From positions 3,038,001-3,102,000 of the forward strand of contig NC_065914.1 in NCBI RefSeq assembly GCF_905147045.1: 64,000 bases of DNA, in the 5' to 3' direction. The translations under genes were made by a program, and so were the position numbers. Every line of letters starts with the position of its first letter. Position 1 is the stretch's first letter. The notes under the pieces are model-generated. The model did not search any database. It was not told the DNA's origin and saw only the letters and a program-made list of their open reading frames with translations. Source of the stretch: Nymphalis io (taxonomy: Eukaryota > Arthropoda > Insecta > Lepidoptera > Nymphalidae). Below, one piece after another: positions 11,331-22,602 of the stretch.

Positions 11331-12362
11331 GAAATGTTCCAACCCAAGCGTTATAATATAACGTTTTTATTTGTTTAATTTTATACTATTATTTCAGGTC
11401 AACGTAATATTTCACGTTGCAGAGAGATGCTTAAATTAGCTCAAGTTTGCAAACACTTAAAGTTAGTTAATATTTATACTATTATATACTTTATAATGTT
11501 AAACAAAGTAATTGTACTAACCCTTTCAATAAATATTAGAATTAGTGCTTACTTCAAATTATTCATTGAGTCATTTCTCTGGAACATAAATAACAAAATC
11601 GAAATTGTACCTAATAAAATTAAAATCACTTTGAATATAATTAATTTCAAAACTGAGGAAGGAGCTTTTAACTACTTCTTTAATTCGTCAATTCGTCTTA
11701 TAAAAATTTATAATATAACTTTGTGCTGCAATTATTACATTTTTTTTATTATTACCTATGTTCGTAGATCGGTTGTCCACGTCTCTACAGCGTACTCCCA
11801 CGCCATAAAGAATCGTATTAAAGGAGATGTTAAAGAGGATTTTTACCAGAGTCCTATACCAACAAACAATGATACAACTCGCTGAATGTGTGGATGATGA
11901 TAAACTTGATGCCATGATCGAACCGTGAGTATAAGATCGTATAAAATTACTATTTACTGCGTCCAAATGTATCAAAAAGTATTTTCCATCTTCTATTTAG
12001 CACTTTCGATAGTCTAACGTCGTTTCGATTTATGTCTGGTTACAATATTTAAGAAACGATTTATTAAATATCAGCTTAGTCGTTATGCTCATTGCCAATT
12101 TGTTAAAGATATAGCTTATAGGATTTCCATGGTGAAATAAAATATATCAATATAATAAGTATTCATATTTTTATTTTTCATTTTTAAGATTTATGGATCA
12201 ATGGGCAAATAGTTATGCAATCACAAAAGCAGTCGCTGAAGAGCTCGTCAGAGTCATGGGAGAAGGCTTGCCTATTTGTATCTCTCGACCAGCAATCGGT
12301 AAAATATGCGTAACAATAAGAAAGCCAAGAAATCACAACAAAATAATTGCAGAAACTACCTT

Positions 12363-12545
12363 AAGGGCGTGGCCCCATGTCTACAGTACGGCGCGGCGTC
12401 GTGCCGCAACGCGGTGCCGTGTACGGTGCACCGCAATTTATTGCTGTTGCTTAGTTTGCATGTGTTAATATCTCCGTCTCCCGGCGCGGCAGCGTGCCGT
12501 TACACGGCGGTCGGCTCCGTACCATAGACATGTGGCCACGCTCAA
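12363..12545. mobile_element. Palindromic MITE in FAR-B intron
   Basis: Same element as 2869-3053, in the same position after exon 6, with termini gggcgtggccccatgtctac and the inverted ccatagacatgtggccacgc. The GC-rich core (ggcgcggcgtcgtgccgcaa) is shared. Confidence 0.7.
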
Positions 12546-13311
12546 GTCTATTCCAATGGCAGGAATTAAAATAAACTTTGACCTTGAATTGATCATTGGA
12601 TTTCATTGTGTGAGCAGCCGTAATTACTATAAAATTAATCCTATTATAAAACTCATATTGGAGAAGAGCCGATGAGCTAACTTCTACCGTTACGAAAACG
12701 AAATATTATGTAATATAAAAATGTCGAAAAATGTTGAGATATTGAGAAAGTGTTTACCAAACTGGTAATGAAATTACAAGGAATTCTCCTCATTTACCTT
12801 CTCCCTCCTTCTTCACGTCTACTTCCTAGAGCCCGAAGTTGATTGCAAGTTCTATCGTTATACTACTTTTAAATTTTTAGGTAATTCTTGGAGTATCTCT
12901 AGGCGTTGTACGTGTGTTTTGGAATAATTTGAAAATAAAAATCGATTTCGTACCTGTGGATATCGTAACCAATACTATGATAACTGCAGCGGTGGAGACC
13001 CACGACAGATCTATAGCAGGAAACCAACAGCTAATGGTTTATACAGTTAGTGGCAAAAGAAATCCACTGACTTTCGGTAAGTATTGTATGAAGCGAATTG
13101 CCTTCGAAATAATTATTTTCGTGTTATAAGGATTTATTCTAAGTACCAAATCTTTGTGATCTGTAACATATTTTTTATCCCCAATTTTGAAAGTTATGTA
13201 GAACTGCTATGATTTACTCATGCTAGAAATATTTGTACTTAAGATTTTATTTTATTTGAGTTTTTGTAAGCAATATAAATTTTATAATGATATAACTGAC
13301 AGACCGAATAT

Positions 13312-13462
13312 CTCAGTTCCCAAGGTTGGTAGCGCATTGGCGATGTAAGGAATAGTTATTATTTCTTACATCGCCAATGTCTATGAGCGGTGATAACCAC
13401 TTATCATCAGGTAAGTGCTCCATCCAAGTCCCAGATGCTCGTCCACCTGCCTACATAATAAA
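13312..13462 (-). repeat. Family C repeat, 5' part
   Basis: Reverse copy: gttcccaaggttggtagcgc, acatcgccaatgtctatgag, gctcgtccacctgcctacat, then an A-run. In FAR-B, between exons 8 and 9. Confidence 0.75.
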
Positions 13463-13779
13463 AAAAAAATTGAGCCAAATCGTATAAAATATAATATCCG
13501 CATTACAGGGGAACTCGTGAATATTATGAAAAATGAATCAAGGGCTCTTGTACCTACAAAAGCATTATGGTACTGCGGCACATTTGATACCCCATATAAG
13601 TTTCTCTACTTAATACTAACATTGATATTACATTACATTCCTGCTGTTATAATTGATGGATGCTGTTTGTTGATTGGACAAAAAGCAAGGTATTATTAAT
13701 ACGTTTGTAAGACTTTAAACATAGAGCCAAATTGATAAAAAAAAAATCGCTTGATCCTTTGTTGTTGATGGTTTCTTGA

Positions 13780-14055
13780 ATGATTTCGGCCACACGGACA
13801 TTTTGTTGGACTAGCCAACTGAGCAGAACATATTAAAGTAAAGGCATGTGTACGCAAAGTGCCATCGGCTTATGAGTGATAAGCCGATGGGACGGCAAAT
13901 CCGAACGGAAATCATTCAGACGCAGAGCGAAATTTATATACAGGAGTGTACACACTGCTAATTCCAAACTATTAGAAGTGAAGCGAAGTTCTCGACAGAA
14001 AAACCCAAGAAATACTTTTGGAATCTTAAAAGCTAACCACTAGACCAAAAACGGA
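13780..14055 (-). repeat. Family B SINE, degenerate
   Basis: Reverse copy in the last FAR-B intron: atttcggccacacggaca, ctagccaactgagcaga, ccgatgggacggcaaatccg, gggt-side aagctaaccactagaccaaa. Confidence 0.65.
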
Positions 14056-14731
14056 GCGATTGTGTCATACAAATTAGGGGAACGATTTTAGATAATGTGT
14101 TTTTTTTTTAATTTTCAGGTTATTTAAGGTACACAATTTGGTGCAATCCCTTTCGTCGGCGTTAGCGTATTTCACAAACAATGAATGGAACTTCCACGAC
14201 GCGAACACTCTGAGTCTACACAACAAGTTATCGGAAACTGACAAAGTAATATACAATTGTGATATTTCATCTGTAGACATGAAGGAATTCGTTTTAGTTT
14301 GGTGTTACGGAGTTGTAAAATATATCGTAAAAGAAGACATGGAGAACAGAAGTTACGCCTTATGGAAGCAGTCGGTGTTGAGAATAGTACATTATATAGT
14401 ACTCCCATTGTACTTGTACGGGTTATTTAAACTGACGTCGGCTGTCATTAGTTTATATATTTTGTTGTTGTCATGTTTTGTAAGTACTTATTTGTATTAT
14501 TTTAAATTGGTACTTTGCGATACATGGTCATGTGAAAACTCTGTTTTATGGCATCCACAGTATTTGGTCCCGATTTTGCAAGACCAAATAAGCGAATAAA
14601 TCTTATTAATTGATAAAGATTTCGATTGTAATTTGCCACAAGTATGTCCACTGGACCGTAAAATATATGATCGTTAAATATAAAGTAATGTAAGACAAAA
14701 ACTATTTGTTAGGGATATGTCAACATTTGTC

Positions 14732-14930
14732 GCCGAGATGGCCCAGTGGTTAGAATCTTAACCGATGATCAAGGGTTGGAACTCAGGCAAGCACCACTGA
14801 TTTTCATATGCTTAATTTGTGTTTATAATTCATCTCGCACTTGACAGTGAAGGAAAACGTCGTGAGGAAACCTGCATGTGTCTAATTTCACTGAAATTCT
14901 GTCACATGTGTATTTCACCAACCCAATATA
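14732..14930 (+). repeat. Family A tRNA-like SINE
   Basis: Head gccgagatggcccagtggtt (A box), B-box region agggttggaactcaggcaag, then the body ending in cacatgtgtatttcaccaac. It forms an inverted pair with the next family A copy, about 90 nt away. Confidence 0.75.
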
Positions 14931-15017
14931 ATAAATAATATAATAATAAATAAAACAACATGAATGATAAACATTTAATACATAATATAATAAAACACTA
15001 TTACATAATCCGTATCC

Positions 15018-15320
15018 GTAACAGCCTGTGAATGTCCCACTGCTGGGCTAAAGGCCTCCTCTCCTCTTTTTGATGAGAAGGTTTGGAGCTTATTCCACCA
15101 CGCTGCTCCAATGCGGGTTGGTAGAATTCACATGTGGCAGAATTTCAGTGAAATTAGACACATGCAGGTTTCCTCACGATGTTTTCCTTCACCGTAAAGC
15201 ACGAGATGAATTATAATCACAAATTAAGCACATGCAAATTCAGTGGTGCTTGCCCGGGTTTCAACCCACGATCATCGGTTAAGATTCACGCGTTCTTACC
15301 ACTGGGCCATCTCGGCTTTT
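15018..15320 (-). repeat. Family A SINE, full length
   Basis: Best-preserved family A copy. The minus strand starts gccgagatggcccagtggta, has a B-box-like motif next to cccgggcaagcacc, and ends in the cctcttttgatgagaagg and acattcacaggctgttac blocks. Confidence 0.85.
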
Positions 15321-16029
15321 TCTATTACATAAGAACGACTACAAATACGTAATTATATAATAACCGAATACAGAGCTACACTATTCTTTAAAAAGACACT
15401 ACGTACGTCACTCGTGTAGGACACGCTTAATTAAATGTTATAATCATTATAGCCAAATAGTTTCCGCCCGAATAGGGAGGGGGGGGGCGGTTCTGGTAGG
15501 TGTTGATACCCTACGTCCTTTTCTATATGTCATACCCGTGATAACGTGTATGCAAAATCTAATAAATGACAATCGGTGGAGTCGTTCAACAAGCTTGAAA
15601 AAATAAACAAATTTACACATTAATAAAAAAAAAATTCAACACACACACATATACTTGCGTGCACGCATACATAACCATGGACATCATATTTGTTCCATTT
15701 TTTATTTTTATTATTTCTTACTTCTTACTTTATACATTTATTTTTCTTTCATTGTTTCATTCATATAAACGGGAGTGGCGGCCTGGTGTCTTGTAGAACA
15801 GCTTATCTATTGCAAGCACCAGTCTTCACGTTTATAATTGATATTTAAATGTTAAATGTCAATTTGTAAACTTTTTGTGAAGAAATAAATAAAATATATA
15901 TTTTTTTAAATCTATCTTTTATATTTCCCTTTTAACAGGGATAACTTAAATTATTATTATTATAACAGGATGTCGTATACCTGACATTTCACGATATTCT
16001 GCGGTGAGTTACGAATTTCTCCATCCAGA
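15321..16029. other. Intergenic, nothing recognised
   Basis: AT-rich, with a G-run at 15477-15488 and an aca-rich stretch near 15640. No coding or repeat identity is assigned. Confidence 0.4.
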
Positions 16030-16310
16030 ATAGCTCTATAAAGATTTATATAATAATAATATCCTGAAACATTTTTCACACACGGTCAACTGATCCCAAA
16101 TTAAGCAGAACTTGTACTATGGAAACCAGACAACTGATATACTACAACTTTTGTAAATACATACTTGTATATATAATTACACCCAGACTCAGGACAAACA
16201 GACATGTTCATGCGCAAAAATATTTGTACTGGGTGGGAATCGAACCCACAACCTTCGGCGTGAAAGGCAAGCGTCCACTAATCACGCCAACCGGATCGTC
16301 AGATTTATAT
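16030..16310 (-). repeat. Family D tRNA-derived SINE
   Basis: The minus strand has an A-box-like ttggcgtgattagtgg and an exact B-box match ggttcgattcc (from + gggaatcgaacccac), followed by a conserved body and an ATT-repeat tail at 16047-16060. A second copy is at 61618-61860. The overlapping 69-codon ORF merely reads through the tRNA-like part. Confidence 0.75.
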
Positions 16311-17309
16311 GGATTTATTATATACTAGCAGAAGCTGCGGCCTCGCCATCTTGGAATTCAGTTTGTGACGAAAATTCTTCAAAATCTGCATTTCATCTTT
16401 CACAATGCGTATTTGAATTATACACATAAAATATTTAAATAGCTTGTAACTCACAAATAGCCATATTAATTTAAAAAGAGGCAGTTCTTTAAAAATCACA
16501 TAGATAATATATAATTTTTATGTTATAATCCCAACACTTGTTGACTTCTAGAAGTTAGATTATAGTCCATACATACATATGTATATAAAAGTACCAAATT
16601 TATATTTTTATTTTTAATTGTCTATGGTGTCATCTTAATATCTTTGATTATATAGTATTGACAGAACGTCACAAGGCTACGTGTGAGTGGGGTCTAGCCA
16701 TCATAACTCTGTGACTATACGTAAATAGTCGATAGTTAAATAAACAAAACAAAAATACTATGACGTCACAGAATATTAATGGTCTATGAAGTCACCATAT
16801 ATTAACCACCAATTTTCATTAAAACTAAACTAAATTTAAATATTTTCCATACATTTAACAAAAACAGATAAAAAATTTATAGCTTATAATACGATAGCTT
16901 CCCTTTCTTTAGCGACGGGTATAATGTTGGCTGGAAATAGAAAAAAAGTACTTTAATTAAAACTATTACTAGATTAACTTAAGAATTTTACGTCACTATC
17001 TTAAAATTGGAGAAAATCGGGTTTAATTTGAACTATTTAAGCCGGGATTTACTTTATCTAGAGAAATAAAAAAATAAAAATAGTGGGAGTGCCAAGGTAC
17101 ACGAGAGTTGATGTGTAAGCATGCGTGCTCGTGTACCGATCTCACGCACACATTAACACACTCACAATAACAAATCTTACGCAGACGTCATCTGACGCTC
17201 GAACTCTTCACACATATAAACTAAATACACGAAAGGGTCAAACAGGTGTAGCTTTGCATCGGTAAAGCCATTGCTTTATTTATCTGAAAGACTTGTAAGC
17301 GAGTGTTTG
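16311..17309. other. Intergenic, nothing recognised
   Basis: AT-rich stretch. Only a small 10-nt-arm inverted repeat (ggtacacgag at 17096, ctcgtgtacc at 17128) and an isolated tgacgtca at 16759 stand out; neither supports a gene. Confidence 0.4.
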
Positions 17310-17545
17310 AAGTAGATATAATTGCCACCGGACGGTAAGTGGTCACCACCGCCATATAGATATTGGCACTGTAAGAAGCAATAACCTTTCTTTAAGTCGC
17401 AAATGCGCCGCGTTGGTAACTAAGATGTTATGTCCCTTGTGTACGTAGTTACACTGGCTCACTCATACTTGAACCTGTAACACAATAATAATAAGTATTG
17501 CTATTTGGTACCCAGACGGGTTTGCACAAAAGTGCTAAGTCTAAA
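17310..17545 (+). repeat. Family C repeat, diverged
   Basis: ccaccggacggtaagtggtc, gttggtaactaagatgttat, ggctcactcatacttgaacc and tacccagacgggtttgcac appear in order, with a gap before the last block. Confidence 0.7.
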
Positions 17546-17829
17546 TCTAGTAAAAATTTTATTTAATTTCATGTGGTTGACATAGGACTTTTTTTAATTC
17601 CAGTTGTAATTTTTTATTTAGGGTCCTGTTCTAAAAACGCATACCAATCTCACAAAAAAATACTAACCCTATTCAGACGTGTAATGGAGGTTACAAAGTC
17701 CTGTATGAACATCAACGAATACCAAATCGAAGTTTCAAAAAAAAAAAATTTTTTTTTATCATTGTTCTTCTGACGCTACACTGCCATATATCGCAGTTTC
17801 AAACGGTCCTATACTAAGCGGCTCATGGA

Positions 17830-18172
17830 ACACATAATATACTTTCTTATTGATCTTAAGAGAGATTAGCCAACTGCGCGGGACATTTTATAGGACACAA
17901 GTGTGTGCACAAACACAGGTGCACTCTCTATTCCCTCACTCTCATAATACGATGGGACGACAATCCGACACGACCGGAAAGAGTTCAGGCGCAGATCCAA
18001 CGGCTTTACGTGCTTTCCGAGGCACGGGAGTGTACACAATTTCAACTTCTAGACTCCGGGCTGCTACTGAGATTTATCGACATAAAGTCCAGTAACTTTT
18101 TATCAGCCTTACCTGAGGTTAGACCTCGGGGTGTGCGGCATATCTAGCCACTATACCAACGAGGCAGTCATT
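17830..18172 (-). repeat. Family B tRNA-like SINE
   Basis: Reverse copy: gattagccaactgcgcggg, caagtgtgtgcacaaacaca, cgatgggacgacaatccgac, gactccgggctgctactgag, ending at the A-box side ccaacgaggcagtc. It lies just left of the R1 copy 1 target site. Confidence 0.8.
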
Positions 18173-18519
18173 TGGTAGCATATTGCCAATATAACTCAAG
18201 AGGTGAATACTTTTTTTTTTTACGCTGGAAAAACGCATTACGCGTTTCCCCCACGGGAACAGTGGGGGGGTAGTGGGGCTCGCCGATGTCCGAGGCGCCG
18301 AGAGCGCCCCGAACAACGGAATACCCACTAAAAAACCAGCGGTACCCTTTCCGTCATAACGAGGAGCGCCACGGGATCGCTTGCGCATGCTACCGCGACG
18401 CTCTGACGGGTGGTCTGCGTATGCAGGGAGCCATTCTCTATGGGGATTACCAGGGTACTGAGAACCCCCTAGTCCCAGCGACGCCTATTGCGGCGGAGGG
18501 AGAAGGTGCGCATAGCGCC

Positions 18520-21500
18520 TCATTCTTCTTCTTCCGCCGAAGAAGACTGGAGAGAAGAAAGAATGACCTCCTTCTGCGACATTACATTTTCACAGAAGGA
18601 GACCATTTCCGACCAACACTCATCGCTTCCGAGCATCGCGTTGATGATGCTCGGCAAGGAGAGGTCTCCGCCGACAACTGCCGCCAGAGAAAGCCTCTGG
18701 GGCCCCCACGCGACACACTCCGTCAGGGTGTGTTGCGCCGTGTCGGTTGGCGCACCACACTCGTGGCAGGAAGGTGACATTTCCCGCCGTGCTATCTTGT
18801 GCAGGTACTTACCGAAGCAGCCGTGTCCGGTAAGTACCTGCGTTAACCTAAACGAGAGCGTGCCTCGTTTTCTTTTGAGCCAGCGATTTAAGTGGGGACG
18901 TACCGCCTCCACTGTCGCCAGGCCCGCTGTGGGGGACCTCAGATCTTCCTCCCATCGGGCTATCAGGGCTTGCTGGGCTAGAGCCCTGATCCGCCTAACA
19001 TCAGCCGACCCTGGACGGTCGCCGCGGTCTCTCGCCTCGGCCCGGAAGCGGTACACCTCTGCGAGTACCTCCGCCTGGAGTTCCCAGGGCAGATCGCCCG
19101 CGAGGAGCGTCGCCGCAGTCCAAGACACCGTACGATACCCTCTTATCGCTCTTACCGCTATGACCCTCTGTGGCCTTCGCAGGAGGGCCCGGTTGTGAGC
19201 AGTGAGCGCATCGACCCATATCGGGGCACCGTACAGTGCCATCGACCGCACTACGCCAGCATAGAGGCGCCGACATAGCGATCCCGGTCCTCCCACGTTG
19301 GGTAGGAGGCGACCCAAGGCGGCAGCTGTGTTGATGAGCTTCGGGCCGAGTTGCACGAAGTGCTGTCTGAAGCTCCATCGCCCGTCCAGGATCAAGCCCA
19401 GATACTTCATCTGGGCCTGCACCTTGATCACCGTCCGTCGTGGACGGTGATACTTGCCCCCCGAGGGGGGCCTCTCCGTGGACCGTGGAAGAGGAGAGCC
19501 TCCGTTTTGGATATGGAGACTCTCAGGCCCAGCATTTCCATTCGGTCCACGGTCAAAGTTGTTCCAACTTCGGCCAGGCGGGCCGCCTCCCCAAAGTCCC
19601 GTCCCGTCGCGGTAATGAGGGTGTCGTCCGCGTACCAGAACACCCCCCTACCGGGAAGGACGGGTGCCTTCAGAAGCCAATCAAAACCGACGTTCCACAG
19701 AATTGGGCCGAGGACCGACCCCTGTGGAACGCCGCAGCCTACCCGACGCCGGACCAACTTTCCGTCGCCTCCTGCCCATACGACCTCCCTGTCCTGGAGG
19801 TACGCCTCCAACAGTCTCCTCAGATAGATCGGCACCCCTTGGTATCGGAGAGCCTCTGTGCTCGTCTCGAATATTAAACTGTTGGAGACTGTTAAAGGCG
19901 TTTGCAACGTCTAACCGCCAGGACCACTTGCCCCTGGGCCACTGCTTCCGTGGTCCGAGTCTTCAGGGCGTTCAAGGCGTCGATCGTTGAACGGCCCGCC
20001 CTGAACCCGAACTGAGCCTCCGAGAGACCCGGACCGGCCTGGTTGAGGTGTTGAACGAGACGAGCTGCAAGAATCTTCTCAAACAATTTGCCCGTCTCGT
20101 TCAGCAGCACTATCGGCCTATATGCCGAAGAGGAGCCTGGTGCCCGCCCCTCTTTTGGCAAGAGCACCAACTTCCCTTGCTTCCAAGGCTTCGGAAACTG
20201 CCCGCTGCGCAGACATTCGTTGAACAGCTCCCGAAGCCTTGTACCTAGGTATTCCAGGGCATCGCACAGAACACCGTCCGGACCCGGCGCCGTGTTTTTG
20301 GTCCTCAAGCGGCCGAGGGCTATCTCCATTTCTCGCTCCGTGATCAATGGTGGGGCCACTAGGTCTTCTATCACAGAGCGAGGGACCATCTGTGGAGGGA
20401 CAAACTCGCCTGGGTGGGGAAACAGTTCCCCGACCAGGCGCAGAACGAGCTCCGGCGGCAGCGTCTCCGTCACGGGGGTAGTTTGGGTGCGGAATTTTCT
20501 GCGAAACCCTCGATATGCTCGCCCCCATGGGTTTCGGTTGAGGCTCACCAGCAGCTCTTCCCTCGCCTTCTCTTTGGCCCGACTTATTGCCAGCTGCAGG
20601 TCCTTTTTTAGCTGGCGGTAAGCCGCCAAAAGCTGTCCCTCCAGGTCCACATCGAGGCCGTTGCGTCTTCGACAGCGGACGTAGGCCCGCCGCGCCCGAT
20701 TGCACGTCGCCCGAAGCTCGGCTATTTCGGGCGACCACCAGTACACATGCCGGCGCTGGGCTCTGCGACGGGTCCTCGGCATGGCCGCATCGCAGACCTC
20801 TTTGAGGGCACGGCTAATGCGGCCCGCCAGCTCTTCCACGCTGGCACCCTCCCTCCGTCCCGCGGAACCCCACCGTTGCACAATGGCGGCCTCCTTGACT
20901 AGCTCGCGGTCTAACTGGCCAAGAGACCACCTCGGCAAAGTGGTCGGCACCCTCTGGAGTTCCGCCAGCCTGCGAGTGGTAGAGATCTCGAATTGGATGT
21001 AACGGTGGTCCGACAGAGTCTCCACCTCTTCCTCTACCCTCCATTCCGACACTCTGCGTGCTACGACAGGTGTGGCGAAGGAGACGTCCACCACGGACCC
21101 CCCGTTATGGCGCACGCAGGTGTGAGCCTGCCCCTTGTTCAGTAGGGATAGGCCGGAGAGTAGTGCCCACACTTGGACAGCCCTTCCTCGCAGGTTCGTG
21201 GCGGGGTTGCCCCAGGCGCGTGACTTCGCGTTTAAGTCGCCGAGAACCAGAATAGGTTTCATCGACTGTCTGGCCACCGCAGCTCTGAGCGATCCAAGAT
21301 ATGTCTCGAACTCTACCAAGCTGCGGTTAGGGGAGAAGTACGTTCCCACAACTACGTACTCTCCCCACTCCGCCACTACGTAGCCCGAGCCCCTCTCAAT
21401 GAGTGAGAGGGGAGGACCTGTTCCGTTGCGAGTGAGGACCGCCACGGTGTCGTCCAAGTCACCTGCCCAATGAGGTAGGGGAAGGACGTAGTAGGGCTCG

Positions 21501-21649
21501 CAGGCCACAGCCAGGTCGATCTCCCACTCCGCCATGGACTGCAGCAGTAGGTCTTGAGCCCCGGCGCAGTGGTTTAGGTTCGTCTGAAGGAAGCTGATTT
21601 CTGCATGACGACATTGCAGCTTCCTTCTCGGCCTGGTGCCGTCCGACAT
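18520..21649 (-). pseudogene. R1 copy 1 ORF2: endonuclease and reverse transcriptase, frameshifted
   Basis: Three open segments cover it: 21649-19892, 19907-19428 and 19431-18520. In order: APE-type endonuclease (FLQTNLNHC, VLGDLNAKSRAWGN, LSDHRY), reverse transcriptase (APGPDGV, FGFRAGRSTIDAL, GVPQGSVLGPILWNV, YADDTLIT), thumb and the HTLTEC zinc finger. The first break is a small deletion at RT motif A, after VVLAV, next to the catalytic aspartate; the second is near 19430. The protein would nick target DNA and copy element RNA into it, but this copy cannot make it. Confidence 0.88.
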
Positions 21650-22513
21650 TGGAGGTGGTCTGTGTGCCTAAGACCACCTTACCCTTCGTGATGGGTGGGA
21701 TGCACTCCCTCGACCCCATCATGTGCCCGGAGGGCTTTCCAGCGTCCGCGCACACTGCGCAGCGCAGCTTCCCCGTGCAGCCCACCGATTTGAGGCCATC
21801 GACGCCGCACCGGAAGCAAAGTCCCGCACGTTCAGCCCTAGATGGGCAGAGTGCCTTGGTGTGACCAAGACCCATGCACTTGAAGCAGCGCAAAGGACGC
21901 TGCTCCAAAACGTGTACCCTGGCTGAACTCCATCCAACCAGAAGACAACCGCTGTCAGACAGTTTTTTCGCCACCGCTATCGGACATGTCACACGAGCCA
22001 TACCCATGTATCCGGGTCCGCGTGACATCTCTCCGCACTTAATCGCCTCAACGGGGCAACTCCCCTCACGAGCGACAGCGGCGATTAACTTTTCCCTAGT
22101 GACGGAGTCGTCTAGGCCCGTCACCCTTAAGTCCACCTTCATTGTATGGCGGACAACGTTAGCCACCCCATCCAAAACAGTGCGGAGCTTCTCGGCAAGC
22201 TTTTCTGCTTGGTCCGACTGGGCCCTAGGCAGCTCCAGGACTCTGGCACCCGTCGCAGAACGACGGACTTTAAGTCCGCCACAGATACCGAGGTCCTGAA
22301 GCTTTACACCCTGCTCGGCTCGCTCCAGGACGTGGGCGTACGTGACACCCTTTACTTGCGCCTCCGGCTGCAATGTTACCACTGCAGCCGTGCGAGGGGT
22401 AGCCAACTTCGGTTTCGGAGCTTGAGGTGCTATTGGCTCCATTGGCGCAGCTGCAGTGGGTACAAAAGCTGTGGGGGAAGGTTTCTTTCCCTTCCTACCC
22501 TTCTTTACTACGG
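21612..22513 (-). pseudogene. R1 copy 1 ORF1 (Gag-like), C-terminal part
   Basis: Nucleic-acid-binding ORF1 protein with three zinc-knuckle-like clusters near its C-terminus (CFKCMGLGHTKALC, then CFRCG..., then CAVCADAG). The second has VDGLKSVGC where copy 2 has a regular EGHKADTC, so one histidine ligand is lost. The normal TGA stop after AAMSS reads TGC, so the frame runs on into ORF2 to 21459. The N-terminal coiled-coil region is absent through truncation near 22513. Confidence 0.85.
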
Positions 22514-22602
22514 TAAAGAAAAATAATAATAATAATAAAAGAATAGATAATAAGAGATGAATGATATGATAGAATGATAGATAATAATAAGAGGTGAATA
22601 CT

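Larger units (their letters stand above)
10952..14599 (+). pseudogene. Fatty acyl-CoA reductase copy B: 5'-truncated, several lesions
   Basis: Exons homologous to copy A: 10952-11074 (exon 3), 11398-11461 (4), 11768-11924 (5), 12189-12298 (6), 12881-13076 (8), 13509-13689 (9) and the terminal exon 14119-14599. Exons 1, 2 (Rossmann motif) and 7 (GWVD) were not found. Exon 4 is 64 nt against 125 in copy A, a 61-nt deletion between CAG-type microhomologies that gives a stop soon after. Exon 5 lacks 2 nt before a TGA. Exon 6 keeps YAITK and is about 96% identical to copy A. The last exon encodes the FAR C-terminal 'sterile' domain with two hydrophobic membrane segments (IVLPLYLYGLFKL; VISLYILLLSCFVSTYLYYF) and ends at TAA 14597-14599. 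Introns are also homologous to copy A, so this is a genomic, not retroposed, duplicate. A functional short protein is unlikely. Confidence 0.88.
18198..22602 (-). mobile_element. R1-clade LINE copy 1, 5'-truncated, with 15-nt target duplication
   Basis: The element reads leftwards from about 22515 to its A-rich tail at about 18212. The same 15 nt, aagaggtgaatactt, flank it at about 18198 and 22588, so this is a target-primed insertion into unique (non-rDNA) DNA. ORF1 begins inside the gene: the N-terminal half, present in copy 2, is missing. ORF2 has endonuclease, RT (YADD) and a C-terminal CCHC-type finger (CHECG...HTLTEC), diagnostic of R1-clade LINEs. Between the truncated end and the right target duplication lie about 70 nt of simple (AAT)-rich filler. 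Several frameshifts show it is dead. Confidence 0.9.

Noticed and set aside
16119..16328. Open frame on the plus strand with GIEPTTFGVKG
   Set aside because: It reads through the tRNA-like head of a family D SINE on the opposite strand; this peptide is a familiar artefact of such repeats.
16759..16766. CRE-like tgacgtca
   Set aside because: A single 8-nt match in intergenic DNA with no gene nearby.
17096..17137. 10-nt inverted repeat with a 22-nt loop
   Set aside because: Too short to be meaningful in this much sequence and with no flanking structure.
19351..21383. Many plus-strand frames across R1 copy 1
   Set aside because: Antisense shadows; the RT, endonuclease and zinc motifs are all on the minus strand.
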